Source: Dryocola sp051307055 (GTDB lineage: Bacteria > Pseudomonadota > Gammaproteobacteria > Enterobacterales > Enterobacteriaceae). From it: a stretch of 64,000 nt of DNA. Each line of letters opens with the position of its first letter. Within the stretch, counting starts at the first letter, position 1. Of the stretch, positions 26,201-34,976 are shown piece by piece. Made by a program: the position numbers and the translations under genes. The stretch is from NCBI RefSeq assembly GCF_051307055.1, contig NZ_CP149994.1:868001-932000 (forward strand), given 5' to 3'. Under the pieces are notes generated by a model. It was not told the origin of the DNA, ran no database searches, and worked only from the letters and a program-made list of their open reading frames with translations.

Positions 26201-26427
26201 GTATCGCGCGTCATCAGATCGTTTTGCGACTGGGAAACCGTATTGAGGCGCGGCGTCTTATGGTAGAGGGCAAGGCAAATGGCGTCTAAGAGCGTGGTCT
26301 TACCCGCGCCGGTTGGTCCGGTGATGGCGAACAGGCCGTTGCTGGCGAAAGGCTCCTGCGAGAAATCGATTTTCCACTCGCCTTTTAATGAGTTGAGGTT
26401 TTTCAGGCGCAGGCTAAGGATTTTCAT
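23275..26427 (-). CDS. sbcC: Nuclease SbcCD subunit C (Rad50-like ATPase)
   Basis: SMC-like ATPase that, with SbcD, cuts DNA hairpins, palindromes and protein-blocked ends. The product is 1050 aa (E. coli 1048). Walker A GPTGAGKTTLLDAI near residue 37; two long Gln/Leu/Ala-rich coiled-coil arms; the zinc hook Cys-Pro-Leu-Cys near residue 507; ABC signature TLSGGESFLVSLALAL and Walker B SLFLDEGFGTLD close to the end. Overlaps sbcD by four bases (ATGA), so the two are translationally coupled. Confidence 0.97.
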   Translation of the reverse strand: MKILSLRLKNLNSLKGEWKIDFSQEPFASNGLFAITGPTGAGKTTLLDAICLALYHKTPRLNTVSQSQNDLMTRDTAECLAEVEFEVKGVAYRAFWSQNRARNAVNGNLQAPRVELAEVETGKIVADKIKDKLDYTATLTGLDYDRFTRSMMLSQGQFAAFLNADANDRASLLEELTGTEIYGTVSAAVFEKHKNMRGQLENLHLQAAGVALLSEEEQQRLTTSLQALTLDEQRLLAEQRKLQLNQQWLSQQTLFSNGHQQAKQSLAAANLALQAAAPQLEKLTRAQPAEKLRPHWQRLQEQQTALQSAQAQADKVNARLQQATRRRSQTRLFAASQSAKINDETARLQEWLTTHDRFRLWGAELAGWRMAFNQQQRDTAQLEALQRDLHAGQQKLQALPAVELALNADEVSAHLQAIIAARPRRQQLAALQPQLASLLGRKNQQQQELVVLEQNIVQGDAALALLRQKYKDRRQHQSDLEKICELERRIVSLEAERAHLQPEQPCPLCGSTQHPAVAEYQALQAGENQQRLTALQQEVSALAEQGSAAKALLEAQRQQREKLQAAFRTLDEEEALLRARWQQLCAGLQLALAPEDDLNHWLEGEALREQQLHQLSQRIGLEEQLAKAQRQHDKLAAEIATGRNELNLALEKVGLQYPAHGEENDWLAQRQQESQRWQQQHEQLPRLQQQLGTLDSILAAFVDDGTAPPLPENEQRLALQNWHTLHSDCIALESEWKTLQQQRQQEEERVAQANEQFLSALATSPFADVAAFQAALLDERERQQLEAQKNQLEQQHQQQSILCQQAEKSLAQHQSARPQTLAEETGLAQLQQQLAQNHQLLRENTTQQGQIQQQLRQDAENRQRQQGLMQAIAEQQQQVADWSYLNALIGSREGDKFRRFAQGLTLDNLVWLANNQLDRLHGRYLLQRKNSEALELQVVDTWQADAVRDTRTLSGGESFLVSLALALALSDLVSHKTRIDSLFLDEGFGTLDAATLDTALDALDTLNASGKTIGVISHVEAMKERIPVQIKVKKINGLGVSRLAKEFAVG

Positions 26428-27641
26428 GCTTGCTCCTCCGCGTCATGCAGGTCTGCCACGGTTTGCGCGAACAGCGTGCGCAGGCGTTTGCCCTGCTCTT
26501 CGGCTGTCTCTTCCTGCGCCAGACGACGCTCAAATACCTCTTCCACGGTCAGCTCGCTCAGGGTTTCTTTCTGGTTGCGGGCAATCACGCGATCCCGCTG
26601 TTCCCGACTGCGGCGCAGCAGCACCACTTCCACCGGCAGACTTTCCGTTATTTGCTGAATATGGCGCTGGAAATCATGCAGATATTCATCGGTAGCGATT
26701 TCGATATCCAGCCAGGCTTTCGGCTCGCAGGGCGCATCCCGCCACTGTTCAAGCTGCCTTTCGATTTCGTTCAGCGAACCTTTTATCACCGCCAGCGGCT
26801 GGCTGACCGGCACCGGCAGAGCGGTGACGTTATGCAATGCGCCGTCGGCAAATTCCACCAGATATACGCTCTTGGCTTTACCAGTTTCATCAAAGCTCAG
26901 AGAGATGGGCGAGCCGCTATAGCGAATGTGTTCCGTGCCGCCAATCCGCTGGGCACGATGAATATGTCCGAGCGCAATATAGTCGGCGGGCGGGAAATTT
27001 TGCGCAGGGAAGGCGTCCAGCGTGCCGATATAGATATCGCGCACCGCGTCCGTTTTGGTCACGCCTACGGTGGTTAAATGCCCGGTTGCGATAATCGGCA
27101 GCTTCTGTTCACCGCGCGCAGCCACGGCAGCCGCGTGGCACTGCTTGTAGTGTTCGGTGATAGCTTCCATTAGCGAACGCTGTTTTTCGCGTCCGCTGAG
27201 GCCTGCGCGGCTGCTTTGGATATCACGCGGACGTAAAAATGGAATCGGGCACAGGATCGCGCCGGGTGAACCATCTTTTTTGTTGAGCAAAAGCGTTTGT
27301 TCGCTCACATTGTGACGGGCGCTGGCGATCACCGAAGTATTCAGGCAGGCCAGCAGCTCGCGGGATTCGTTAAGCGTAGCCACGGAGTCGTGATTGCCGG
27401 CCAGCACGACCAGCCTGCAGCCGGTGGCCTGCAGCTGCACCACAAAACGGTTGTAAAGTTCGCGGGCATAGCTTGGCGGCGAGCCGGTATCAAAAATATC
27501 GCCCGCCACGATTATTGCGTCCACGTTATGCTCAACGGCCGCCTGCAGCAGCCAGTCGAGAAAGGCCTGGTGTTCCGGCCCGCGGCTTTTGGTGTAAAAG
27601 TTCTGACCGAGATGCCAGTCCGATGTGTGGATAATGCGCAT
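26424..27641 (-). CDS. sbcD: Nuclease SbcCD subunit D (Mre11-like)
   Basis: Manganese-dependent exo/endonuclease partner of SbcC. The product is 405 aa (E. coli 400). Calcineurin-type phosphoesterase motifs: HTSDWHLGQ (7-15), VAGDIFDTG, AGNHDS, and GHIHRAQ. The start at 27641 is chosen because AGGACGG precedes it and the product then begins at the family-typical Met-Arg-Ile-Ile-His. Divergent from phoB across a region with Pho boxes. Confidence 0.96.
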   Translation of the reverse strand: MRIIHTSDWHLGQNFYTKSRGPEHQAFLDWLLQAAVEHNVDAIIVAGDIFDTGSPPSYARELYNRFVVQLQATGCRLVVLAGNHDSVATLNESRELLACLNTSVIASARHNVSEQTLLLNKKDGSPGAILCPIPFLRPRDIQSSRAGLSGREKQRSLMEAITEHYKQCHAAAVAARGEQKLPIIATGHLTTVGVTKTDAVRDIYIGTLDAFPAQNFPPADYIALGHIHRAQRIGGTEHIRYSGSPISLSFDETGKAKSVYLVEFADGALHNVTALPVPVSQPLAVIKGSLNEIERQLEQWRDAPCEPKAWLDIEIATDEYLHDFQRHIQQITESLPVEVVLLRRSREQRDRVIARNQKETLSELTVEEVFERRLAQEETAEEQGKRLRTLFAQTVADLHDAEEQA

Positions 27642-27747
27642 AATCCGTCCTGTGGCAAAAAAGCGTGCCGGGATTATAAAGGCAGATGTCACGCAGGGCA
27701 CTTGCGCGCGTCATAATTCGAAGCAATCAGTCATCCGGCCGTCGTTT

Positions 27748-27776
27748 TTTTCATAAATCTGTCATAAATCTGACGC
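27748..27776 (+). promoter_or_regulatory. Tandem Pho box for phoB
   Basis: TTTTCAT-AAAT-CTGTCAT-AAAT-CTGACGC: three 7-mers at an 11-base period, the same arrangement as upstream of E. coli phoB, ending 47 bases before the start. It indicates PhoB autoactivation. Confidence 0.9.
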
Positions 27777-27823
27777 ATACTGTCGCACAAATTAGCAATG
27801 GCATTGTTTAAACAGGGTAAATC

Positions 27824-28513
27824 ATGGCGAAGCGTATTTTAGTCGTAGAAGATGAGGCTCCTATTCGTGAAATGGTGAGCTTTGTGCTTGAACAAAACGG
27901 TTTTCAGCCAGTAGAAGCGGAAGATTATGACGCAGCCGTGAATCTTCTTACCGAACCTTTTCCCGATCTGATCCTGCTGGACTGGATGCTGCCCGGCGGC
28001 TCCGGCATTCAGTTTATTAAGCACCTCAAACGCGAGGCGCTGACCCGTGAAATTCCCGTAATGATGCTGACCGCGCGCGGCGAAGAAGAGGATCGCGTGC
28101 GGGGCCTGGAAGTGGGCGCGGATGATTACATCACCAAACCGTTCTCGCCCAAGGAGCTGGTGGCGCGCATTAAGGCCGTGATGCGCCGTATTTCACCGAT
28201 GGCGGTGGAAGAAGCGATCGAAATGCAGGGGCTGAGCCTCGACCCGTCTTCCCACCGCGTAATGACCGGTGAAAATCCTCTGGATATGGGGCCGACGGAA
28301 TTTAAGCTTTTACACTTCTTTATGACTCACCCGGAGCGGGTTTACAGCCGCGAACAGCTGCTTAATCACGTATGGGGCACCAATGTGTACGTGGAAGACC
28401 GCACCGTTGATGTGCATATCCGACGTCTGCGCAAGGCGCTGGAACTGACCGGACACGATCGCATGGTGCAAACGGTACGCGGCACGGGCTATCGCTTTTC
28501 GACCCGTTTTTAG
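27824..28513 (+). CDS. phoB: Phosphate regulon response regulator PhoB
   Basis: OmpR-type transcription activator of the Pho regulon. The product is 229 aa (E. coli 229). Receiver domain with acidic pocket (VEDEAPIREM), phospho-acceptor Asp in LILLDWMLPG (about residue 54) and Lys in ITKPFSPKELVAR; carboxyl winged helix ending RTVDVHIRRLRKAL and VRGTGYRFS. Forms an operon with phoR (21-base gap). Its targets phoA and probably psiF lie in the same window. Confidence 0.97.
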   Translation: MAKRILVVEDEAPIREMVSFVLEQNGFQPVEAEDYDAAVNLLTEPFPDLILLDWMLPGGSGIQFIKHLKREALTREIPVMMLTARGEEEDRVRGLEVGADDYITKPFSPKELVARIKAVMRRISPMAVEEAIEMQGLSLDPSSHRVMTGENPLDMGPTEFKLLHFFMTHPERVYSREQLLNHVWGTNVYVEDRTVDVHIRRLRKALELTGHDRMVQTVRGTGYRFSTRF

Positions 28514-28534
28514 GATCAAACAGGAGTGTGACGC

Positions 28535-29827
28535 GTGCTGGAACGGTTGTCATGGAAAAGGCTGGTGCTGGAGCTGGCGCTCTGTTGTTTACCGGCGGCG
28601 ATTCTCGGGCTGATTTTTGGCCATCTTCCCTGGTTTTTACTGGCTGCGGTTACCGCTTTGCTGGCGTGGCATTTCTGGAATCTACTGCGTCTTTCCTGGT
28701 GGCTGTGGGTTGACCGCAGCATGACGCCTCCGCCGGGACGCGGTAGCTGGGAGCCTTTGCTGTATGGCCTGCATCAGATGCAGCTACGCAACAAGAAACG
28801 CCGTAAGGAGCTGGGGAGCCTGATTAAGCGGTTTCGCAGCGGGGCCGAATCACTGCCGGATGCGGTGGTGCTGACGACGGAAGAAGGGACGATATTCTGG
28901 TGTAACGGCCTGGCGCAGCAGCTGCTTGGCCTGCGCTGGCCCGACGATAACGGCCAGAACATCCTCAACCTATTGCGTTATCCGGAATTTACCCGTTACT
29001 TAACCACGAAAGAATTTACCCGTCCGCTGACTCTGGTGCTGAACAACGGCCGCCATCTGGAGTTCCGCGTGATGTCCTACAGCGACGAGCAGTGGCTGCT
29101 GGTGGCGCGCGACGTGACGCAGATGCACCAGTTAGAAGGCGCGCGGCGCAACTTTTTTGCCAACGTCAGCCATGAGTTACGCACGCCGCTAACCGTGCTG
29201 CAGGGCTACCTGGAAATGATGCAGGACCAGAGCCTGGAAGGGCCGCTGCGGGATAAAGCGCTGGGTACCATGCGTGAGCAAACGTCGCGCATGGAAGGGC
29301 TGGTGAAGCAGCTGCTGACGCTGTCGCGTATTGAAGCGGCGCCGGCGATGATGCTGAATGAAAAGATCGACGTGCCGATGATGCTGCGCGTGGTGGAACG
29401 CGAAGCGCAGACGCTAAGTCAGCAAAAACAGAGGTTGCGGTTTGATGTCGATCCGGCGCTAAAAGTTTTTGGCAATGAAGAGCAGCTGCGCAGCGCGATT
29501 TCGAACCTGGTTTACAACGCGGTGAATCACACGCCTGAAGGCACGCATATTACCGTCAGCTGGCAAAAGGCGCCGCAGGGCGCGAAGTTCAGCGTGACGG
29601 ATAGCGGCCCGGGTATTTCCGCTGAGCATATTCCGCGTCTGACAGAGCGTTTCTACCGCGTGGATAAAGCGCGTTCAAGGCAGACGGGCGGCAGCGGACT
29701 GGGGCTGGCGATTGTTAAACATGCCCTGAGCCATCATGAGACGCGGCTGGATATCGAAAGTACGCCGGGACAAGGTACAACCTTTTCGTTTGTCCTGCCT
29801 GAGCGGCTGATCGTGCCGGGCGAGTAA
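28535..29827 (+). CDS. phoR: Phosphate regulon sensor kinase PhoR
   Basis: Inner-membrane histidine kinase/phosphatase for PhoB; activity is set through the Pst/PhoU system. The product is 430 aa (E. coli 431). Two close amino-terminal transmembrane segments (about 10-60), a basic linker, a PAS domain (about 95-190), the H-box FANVSHELRTPLT with His near 213, and the ATPase boxes NLVYNAVNHTP, DSGPGIS and GGSGLGLAIVKH. Starts with GTG, as in E. coli. Confidence 0.97.
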   Translation: MLERLSWKRLVLELALCCLPAAILGLIFGHLPWFLLAAVTALLAWHFWNLLRLSWWLWVDRSMTPPPGRGSWEPLLYGLHQMQLRNKKRRKELGSLIKRFRSGAESLPDAVVLTTEEGTIFWCNGLAQQLLGLRWPDDNGQNILNLLRYPEFTRYLTTKEFTRPLTLVLNNGRHLEFRVMSYSDEQWLLVARDVTQMHQLEGARRNFFANVSHELRTPLTVLQGYLEMMQDQSLEGPLRDKALGTMREQTSRMEGLVKQLLTLSRIEAAPAMMLNEKIDVPMMLRVVEREAQTLSQQKQRLRFDVDPALKVFGNEEQLRSAISNLVYNAVNHTPEGTHITVSWQKAPQGAKFSVTDSGPGISAEHIPRLTERFYRVDKARSRQTGGSGLGLAIVKHALSHHETRLDIESTPGQGTTFSFVLPERLIVPGE

Positions 29828-29845
29828 AGCGCAGCTTCGGTTCAC

Positions 29846-29875
29846 GCAGGCCTTCTCCCGGCGGGGAAGGCCTGC
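29846..29875 (+). terminator. Strong hairpin after phoR
   Basis: GCAGGCCTTC and GAAGGCCTGC pair perfectly around a GC-rich loop 18 bases after the stop. No T run follows directly; it may terminate inefficiently or protect the transcript end. Confidence 0.55.
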
Positions 29876-30009
29876 CAGCGCATCCCGCGCCTGTGGCTGC
29901 ATGTTTTTTAACCACAACTGTCAATTTCTCTTTCCAGACCTCCTTGGCTGTGCGTTTTTTAGCCATCTGTTAACCATATTTTGCCTGTCGGTGATAAAAT
30001 GACCGCAGG

Positions 30010-30168
30010 ATGAACCATAATGAATTCCTGAAATTGAATTTATTCACTGGGTTTTTGCAAGAATTAAGGATATCAATCTGGTTTTGGGATCCCACCTTGT
30101 CTTCAAACGCTATAAGCGTTTTAATTGCGCCCCGGGCAGTTACCAGACCGACTGAATTTGCGTGGTAA
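30010..30168 (+). CDS. Possible 52-codon leader ORF before brnQ
   Basis: ATG at 30010 opens 52 codons ending TAA at 30168. The first 20 residues include five Leu (TTA/TTG/CTG), and several Ile follow, which fits a leader sensing branched-chain amino acids for brnQ. AGG lies directly next to the ATG, too close for a good ribosome site, and the putative -10 is only about ten bases upstream, so translation is uncertain. An antisense frame of similar size spans the same DNA. No family recognised. Confidence 0.25.
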   Translation: MNHNEFLKLNLFTGFLQELRISIWFWDPTLSSNAISVLIAPRAVTRPTEFAW

Positions 30169-30309
30169 TTCGACCAACTATTCTTCGCCACCGATCTGGA
30201 TCAGTATTTTCCGCTGTCGAGAACTGGAAATGCCGTTTTTTTGCCATGCCGTACGGCAGAGAAATTTCAAAAACTCAATACCACACATCCACAGGCTGCA
30301 ATTAATTTT

Positions 30310-31632
30310 ATGACCCATCACTTAAAATCTCGCGACATCATCGCTCTGGGCTTTATGACCTTTGCGTTATTTGTCGGCGCGGGCAACATCATTTTTCCTC
30401 CAATGGTTGGCTTACAGGCCGGTGAACACGTCTGGACGGCGGCCCTTGGCTTCCTGGTGACCGCCGTGGGCCTGCCGGTGCTGACCATCGTCGCCATTGC
30501 CCGCGTGGGCGGCGGTATCGATAGCTTAAGCTCGCCGATTGGCCGTCGCGCAGGCGTGCTGCTGGCGACTATCTGCTACCTGGCCGTTGGCCCGCTGTTT
30601 GCCACGCCGCGTACCGCAACCGTATCTTTTGAAGTGGGTATCGCACCGCTGACGGGCGCAGGCGAGCTGCCGCTGTTTATCTACAGCCTCGTCTATTTCG
30701 CTATGGTTATCGCCATCTCCCTCTACCCAGGCAAACTGCTGGATACCGTCGGGCACGTGCTGGCGCCGGTGAAAATTGTCGCGCTGCTGGTTCTGGCTGC
30801 GGGAGCTTTGCTGTGGCCCGCAGGCGGTATCAGTACCGCGACCGAGGCGTACCAGAATGCCGCATTCTCCAACGGATTTGTGAATGGTTATCTGACCATG
30901 GATACCCTGGCTTCGCTGGTGTTTGGTATCGTTATTGTTAACGCGGCCCGCTCGCGCGGCGTAACCGAATCCCGCCTGCTGACGCGCTACACCATCTGGG
31001 CTGGCCTGATTGCCGGCGTTGGTTTAACGCTGATTTATCTGGCGCTGTTCCGCCTGGGATCGGACAGCGCAACGCTTGTCGCCGACCAGAGCGCCAACGG
31101 TGCCGCGATTCTGCATGCTTACGTGGCGCATACCTTCGGCGGCGCGGGCAGCTTCTTCCTGGCTGCGCTGATCTTCCTGGCCTGTATGGTGACGGCCGTT
31201 GGCCTGACCTGCGCATGCGCCGAGTTCTTCAGCCAGTATTTACCGCTGTCTTATCGCGCGCTGGTCTTCATTCTCGGCCTGTTCTCAATGGTGGTTTCTA
31301 ATCTCGGTTTGAGCCATCTGATTCAGGTTTCCATTCCGGTGCTGACGGCCATTTATCCGCCGTGTATCGCCCTGGTGGTGCTGAGCTTCACCCGTCCGTG
31401 GTGGCACAACTCAGGACGCGTGATAGCGCCGGCGATGCTCATCAGCACAATGTTTGGTATCATTGACGGGATCAAGGCTTCGGCCATCAGCGATATACTG
31501 CCAGCGTGGGCTGCGCGCTTACCGCTTGCCGATCAAGATCTGGCGTGGGTTTTACCGACCGTGGCGATGGTGATAATCGCCGTAGTCTGGGACCGCGCGG
31601 CAGGGCGGCGGGTTACCTCCAGCGCCCACTAA
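30310..31632 (+). CDS. brnQ: Branched-chain amino acid carrier BrnQ (LIV-II)
   Basis: Inner-membrane cation-coupled importer of Leu, Ile and Val. The product is 440 aa (E. coli 439), with about 12 hydrophobic segments; the amino end MTHHLKSRDIIALGFMTFAL and the GAGNIIFPP motif are diagnostic. The start at 30310 matches E. coli; an in-frame ATG at 30241 would add 23 residues. A terminator follows before proY. Confidence 0.95.
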   Translation: MTHHLKSRDIIALGFMTFALFVGAGNIIFPPMVGLQAGEHVWTAALGFLVTAVGLPVLTIVAIARVGGGIDSLSSPIGRRAGVLLATICYLAVGPLFATPRTATVSFEVGIAPLTGAGELPLFIYSLVYFAMVIAISLYPGKLLDTVGHVLAPVKIVALLVLAAGALLWPAGGISTATEAYQNAAFSNGFVNGYLTMDTLASLVFGIVIVNAARSRGVTESRLLTRYTIWAGLIAGVGLTLIYLALFRLGSDSATLVADQSANGAAILHAYVAHTFGGAGSFFLAALIFLACMVTAVGLTCACAEFFSQYLPLSYRALVFILGLFSMVVSNLGLSHLIQVSIPVLTAIYPPCIALVVLSFTRPWWHNSGRVIAPAMLISTMFGIIDGIKASAISDILPAWAARLPLADQDLAWVLPTVAMVIIAVVWDRAAGRRVTSSAH

Positions 31633-31649
31633 AAATTTGCATGTTGTTT

Positions 31650-31678
31650 AACCACGGGGCTGCGCTCCGTGGTTTTTT
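31650..31678 (+). terminator. Terminator between brnQ and proY
   Basis: ACCACGG and CCGTGGT form the stem, followed by six T; it overlaps the start of the proY leader, so proY may rely on read-through or its own promoter. Confidence 0.75.
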
Positions 31679-31701
31679 ATTGGTTGAGAGTGGTACGAAC
31701 G

Positions 31702-33075
31702 ATGGAAAACCAGAATAAGCTCAAGCGCGGTTTGAGCACCCGGCACATCCGTTTTATGGCGCTGGGTTCGGCGATTGGTACGGGGCTGTTTTACGGCTCG
31801 GCGGACGCCATCAAAATGGCGGGGCCAAGCGTATTGCTGGCCTATATTATCGGCGGCGTGGCGGCTTATATCATCATGCGCGCGCTGGGCGAGATGTCGG
31901 TTCATAACCCCGCCGCCAGTTCGTTTTCCCGTTACGCGCAGGACAATCTGGGGCCGCTTGCCGGCTACATCACCGGCTGGACCTACTGTTTCGAGATCCT
32001 TATCGTCGCCATCGCGGACGTTACCGCGTTCGGCATCTATATGGGCGTCTGGTTTCCGGCGGTGCCGCACTGGGTCTGGGTGCTTAGCGTGGTGCTGATC
32101 ATCTGCGCCATTAACCTGATGAGCGTGAAGGTGTTCGGCGAGCTGGAGTTCTGGTTCTCGTTCTTTAAAGTCGCCACCATTATCATCATGATCGTGGCCG
32201 GTATCGGCATTATCGTCTGGGGCATCGGCAACGGCGGGCAGCCAACGGGCATCCACAATCTGTGGACCAACGGCGGCTTCTTCAGCAACGGCTGGACAGG
32301 CATGGTGATGTCGCTGCAAATGGTGATGTTCGCCTACGGCGGCATTGAGATCATCGGTATCACGGCGGGTGAAGCGAAAGATCCGCAGAAATCTATTCCG
32401 CGTGCTATCAACTCCGTGCCTTTACGTATTCTGGTGTTTTACGTGGGCACGCTGTTTGTCATCATGTCCATCTATCCCTGGAACCAGGTTGGCACCTCCG
32501 GCAGCCCGTTTGTACTGACGTTCCAGCATATGGGCATTACCGTTGCGGCAGGCATACTGAACTTTGTCGTGCTCACCGCATCGCTTTCCGCGATTAACAG
32601 CGATGTATTCGGCGTGGGCCGTATGCTGCACGGCATGGCGGAGCAGGGCAGCGCGCCGAAGGTATTCGCAAAAACCTCCCGCAACGGCATCCCTTATATT
32701 ACCGTCCTGGTGATGTGCCTGGCCATGCTGCTGGCGGTTTACCTGAACTACATCATGCCGGAAAACGTCTTCCTGGTGATCGCCTCGCTGGCGACGTTCG
32801 CCACCGTCTGGGTGTGGATAATGATTTTGCTGTCGCAGGTCGCCTTCCGCCGCAGGCTTTCGAAAGCGGAAGCCAAAGCGCTGAAGTTCCCGGTCCCCGG
32901 CGGCGTGGCGACCACGATAGTTGGCCTGCTATTCCTGGCCTTTATCATCGCGCTTATCGGCTGGCATCCGGATACCCGTATTTCGCTTTACGTAGGCTGC
33001 GGCTGGATTGTGCTGCTGCTGATTGGCTGGCTGTTTAAGCGCCGTCGCGCAGCATCGCTTGCCGAAAGCCAATAA
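31702..33075 (+). CDS. proY: ProY amino acid permease (APC family)
   Basis: Inner-membrane APC-superfamily permease of 457 aa (E. coli 457), first described as a cryptic proline transporter; later work in E. coli links it to histidine. Amino end MENQNKLKRGLSTRHIRFMALG and the motif GSAIGTGLFYGSA are characteristic; 12 transmembrane segments are apparent. The ATG at 31702 gives the family length. Last backbone gene before the CDI island; malZ is its neighbour in E. coli. Confidence 0.93.
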   Translation: MENQNKLKRGLSTRHIRFMALGSAIGTGLFYGSADAIKMAGPSVLLAYIIGGVAAYIIMRALGEMSVHNPAASSFSRYAQDNLGPLAGYITGWTYCFEILIVAIADVTAFGIYMGVWFPAVPHWVWVLSVVLIICAINLMSVKVFGELEFWFSFFKVATIIIMIVAGIGIIVWGIGNGGQPTGIHNLWTNGGFFSNGWTGMVMSLQMVMFAYGGIEIIGITAGEAKDPQKSIPRAINSVPLRILVFYVGTLFVIMSIYPWNQVGTSGSPFVLTFQHMGITVAAGILNFVVLTASLSAINSDVFGVGRMLHGMAEQGSAPKVFAKTSRNGIPYITVLVMCLAMLLAVYLNYIMPENVFLVIASLATFATVWVWIMILLSQVAFRRRLSKAEAKALKFPVPGGVATTIVGLLFLAFIIALIGWHPDTRISLYVGCGWIVLLLIGWLFKRRRAASLAESQ

Positions 33076-33083
33076 CTCTTATC

Positions 33084-33108
33084 AACCCGCCGCCCCGGCG
33101 GGTTTTTT
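33084..33108 (+). terminator. Terminator after proY
   Basis: CCCGCC-GCCCC-GGCGGG followed by six T, nine bases after the proY stop. Confidence 0.88.
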
Positions 33109-33177
33109 GTCCTCGCTTCCTCCCTCTGCTGTGAAAAGAGAGTTTTGTCTGAATTTTGCGCAGCGCCGTTGTTGGCG

Positions 33178-33241
33178 TTAACAATTTATGATTTATTGCG
33201 GACTTATTTCCAGGTATGAATAGCCGTGTGAATTTGTTAAC
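33178..33241. promoter_or_regulatory. Inverted repeat upstream of cdiB
   Basis: GTTAACAA (33178-33185) and TTGTTAAC (33234-33241) are exact inverted copies in the AT-rich stretch 40-100 bases before the cdiB start. It may be a regulator site for the CDI operon; the binding protein is unknown. Confidence 0.35.
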
Positions 33242-33283
33242 GACACGCGCGCTGGTAATTGCACACAGGGATGGGGCAATCAG

Positions 33284-34963
33284 ATGTCTGTTAAATTCAA
33301 TGGCGCGCTGTATACAGTAGCCTGCCTTGTTTATCTCTCCGCGTTTATGGCGTTTGCGGCGCCTTTATCTCCCGCGGACAAAAACACCATTGAACAACAG
33401 CAGCAAAATCTGCTGCAGCAGAACCAGAGCCAGCGTGATGAACTGGAACGCAGCGTTGAGTTACCACGCTTTACTTCTCCTGAGCCCGCCAGTCCGGCTT
33501 CCGGGCCATGTTTCATCATTACCCGCATCACCCTTGACGGCGCGACGCTGCTCAGCGGGAAGCAAGCCAGTCGATTGTCGGCGCCCTGGATCAACCAGTG
33601 TCTGGATATATCGCGCCTTGCAGAACTAACCCGCGCCGTTTCTGACTGGTATATCCATAAAGGTTACATAACCAGCCGCGCATTTATTACCGAACAGGAT
33701 TTATCCGGGGGCGAATTACAGATATCGGTGCTTGAAGGAAGGCTGGAAAAAATCCTTCTGGAAGCTGCGCCTTCCCGTCAGTTCAGCACGACTTTTCCGG
33801 GCCTTGAGGGAAACATCCTTAACCTGCGCGATATTGAGCAGGGCATGGAGCAAATCAATCGCGTGCGCAGCACGCCGGTACAGATTGAAATCCTGCCGTC
33901 CGATAAACCCGGCTACTCCATTGTTAATCTCACCGCCACGCCGGAATTCCCCCTCTCTGCCTCCGTAAGCTTTGATAACAGCGGCCAGAAGAGCACCGGC
34001 ACCGGGCAGCTAACTGGTTCAATAATCGGCAACGATTTGCTGGGGTTCGCGGACAGATGGATTATCAGCGGCGGGCGCAGCAGCGATTTTTCATCATCAC
34101 ATAATGCGCAAAATTTCCAGGCGGGCGTTAGTGTGCCGTACGGCTACAGCCTGCTGGATTACAGCTACAGCTGGAGCAATTACCTCAATACCATCAGTAA
34201 CAACAATTTTAACTGGGCTGCAACCGGCGACAGCGTGTCGCACCGCGCCACCTTGTCCCGCGTACTCTTTCGCAACGGGGATATCAAAACGGGCGCTTCT
34301 GTGGGCGTCACCCATCAAATCAGCCGTAACTGGCTGAACGAGGCGAAGCTCGACAGCAGCAGCCGCAAGCTTACCAGCCTGGTCTTTGGCATCAGCCACA
34401 CGCAAAAAATCTTCGGCGGCGTGGCGACCCTCAATCCGGGCTTCAGCCACGGCATGCCGTGGTTTGGCGCAGAAAATGACCACGGGAAAAAAGGCGATTT
34501 GCCGAAAGCGGTGTTCAAAAAGTGGAGCGTTAACGGCAGCTTCCAGCTTCCGGTAGCTAACAACCTTTGGTGGCTGACCAGCGCCTACGGCCAGTGGTCG
34601 CCGGACAGGCTTTATGGCAGCGAAAGGCTGACGATTGGCGGCGAAAGCTCGGTGCGCGGCTTCAAAGAGCAGTATCTGTCCGGCGACAACGGCGGCTACT
34701 GGCGCAACGAACTTAACTACACGCTGTTTACCCTGCCGCTTATCGGTCAGGTGAGCGCGCTTGCCGCGCTCGACGGCGGCTGGCTGCAAAAGGATGGCAA
34801 AGATCCGTGGGCGTCCGGCACGCTCTGGGGCAGCGCGCTCGGGCTTTCTACCGCCAGCCGTTATTACTCCAGCCAGTTTACCGTTGGCCTGCCGGTGAAA
34901 TATCCAGCCTGGCTGGCTCCCGACCGTTTCAGTCTCTACTACCGCGTCGCGTTTGTGATTTAG
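33284..34963 (+). CDS. cdiB: CdiB, outer-membrane two-partner secretion transporter
   Basis: TpsB/Omp85-type beta-barrel that exports CdiA across the outer membrane. The product is 559 aa, usual for the family. Signal peptide about 1-25; a Gln-rich plug-helix region (about 30-60, EQQQQNLLQQNQSQ); POTRA domains (about 75-220, CFIITRITLDGA and the GELQISVLEGRLEKI edge); 16-stranded barrel with the loop-6 motif VRGF near residue 460; terminal residue pattern ends in aromatic/hydrophobic strand (YYRVAFVI). It lies 13 bases before cdiA, giving the cdiBAI order. Confidence 0.92.
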   Translation: MSVKFNGALYTVACLVYLSAFMAFAAPLSPADKNTIEQQQQNLLQQNQSQRDELERSVELPRFTSPEPASPASGPCFIITRITLDGATLLSGKQASRLSAPWINQCLDISRLAELTRAVSDWYIHKGYITSRAFITEQDLSGGELQISVLEGRLEKILLEAAPSRQFSTTFPGLEGNILNLRDIEQGMEQINRVRSTPVQIEILPSDKPGYSIVNLTATPEFPLSASVSFDNSGQKSTGTGQLTGSIIGNDLLGFADRWIISGGRSSDFSSSHNAQNFQAGVSVPYGYSLLDYSYSWSNYLNTISNNNFNWAATGDSVSHRATLSRVLFRNGDIKTGASVGVTHQISRNWLNEAKLDSSSRKLTSLVFGISHTQKIFGGVATLNPGFSHGMPWFGAENDHGKKGDLPKAVFKKWSVNGSFQLPVANNLWWLTSAYGQWSPDRLYGSERLTIGGESSVRGFKEQYLSGDNGGYWRNELNYTLFTLPLIGQVSALAALDGGWLQKDGKDPWASGTLWGSALGLSTASRYYSSQFTVGLPVKYPAWLAPDRFSLYYRVAFVI

Positions 34964-34976
34964 GGGAGAAAAGATT

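Larger units (their letters stand above)
29828..30309 (+). promoter_or_regulatory. Long brnQ leader region
   Basis: A 480-base gap between phoR and brnQ. A possible promoter has GATAAAAT at 29993-30000. It includes a short open frame (30010-30168, listed) and a small hairpin AAACGC-TATAA-GCGTTT at 30105-30121 followed by two more T-rich bases. The length and content suggest a regulated leader for the branched-chain amino acid carrier; this is inference. Confidence 0.4.

Noticed and set aside
29970..30191. 73-codon minus-strand frame in the brnQ leader
   Set aside because: No ribosome site and no known family; probably a shadow of the AT-rich leader or of the plus-strand frame.
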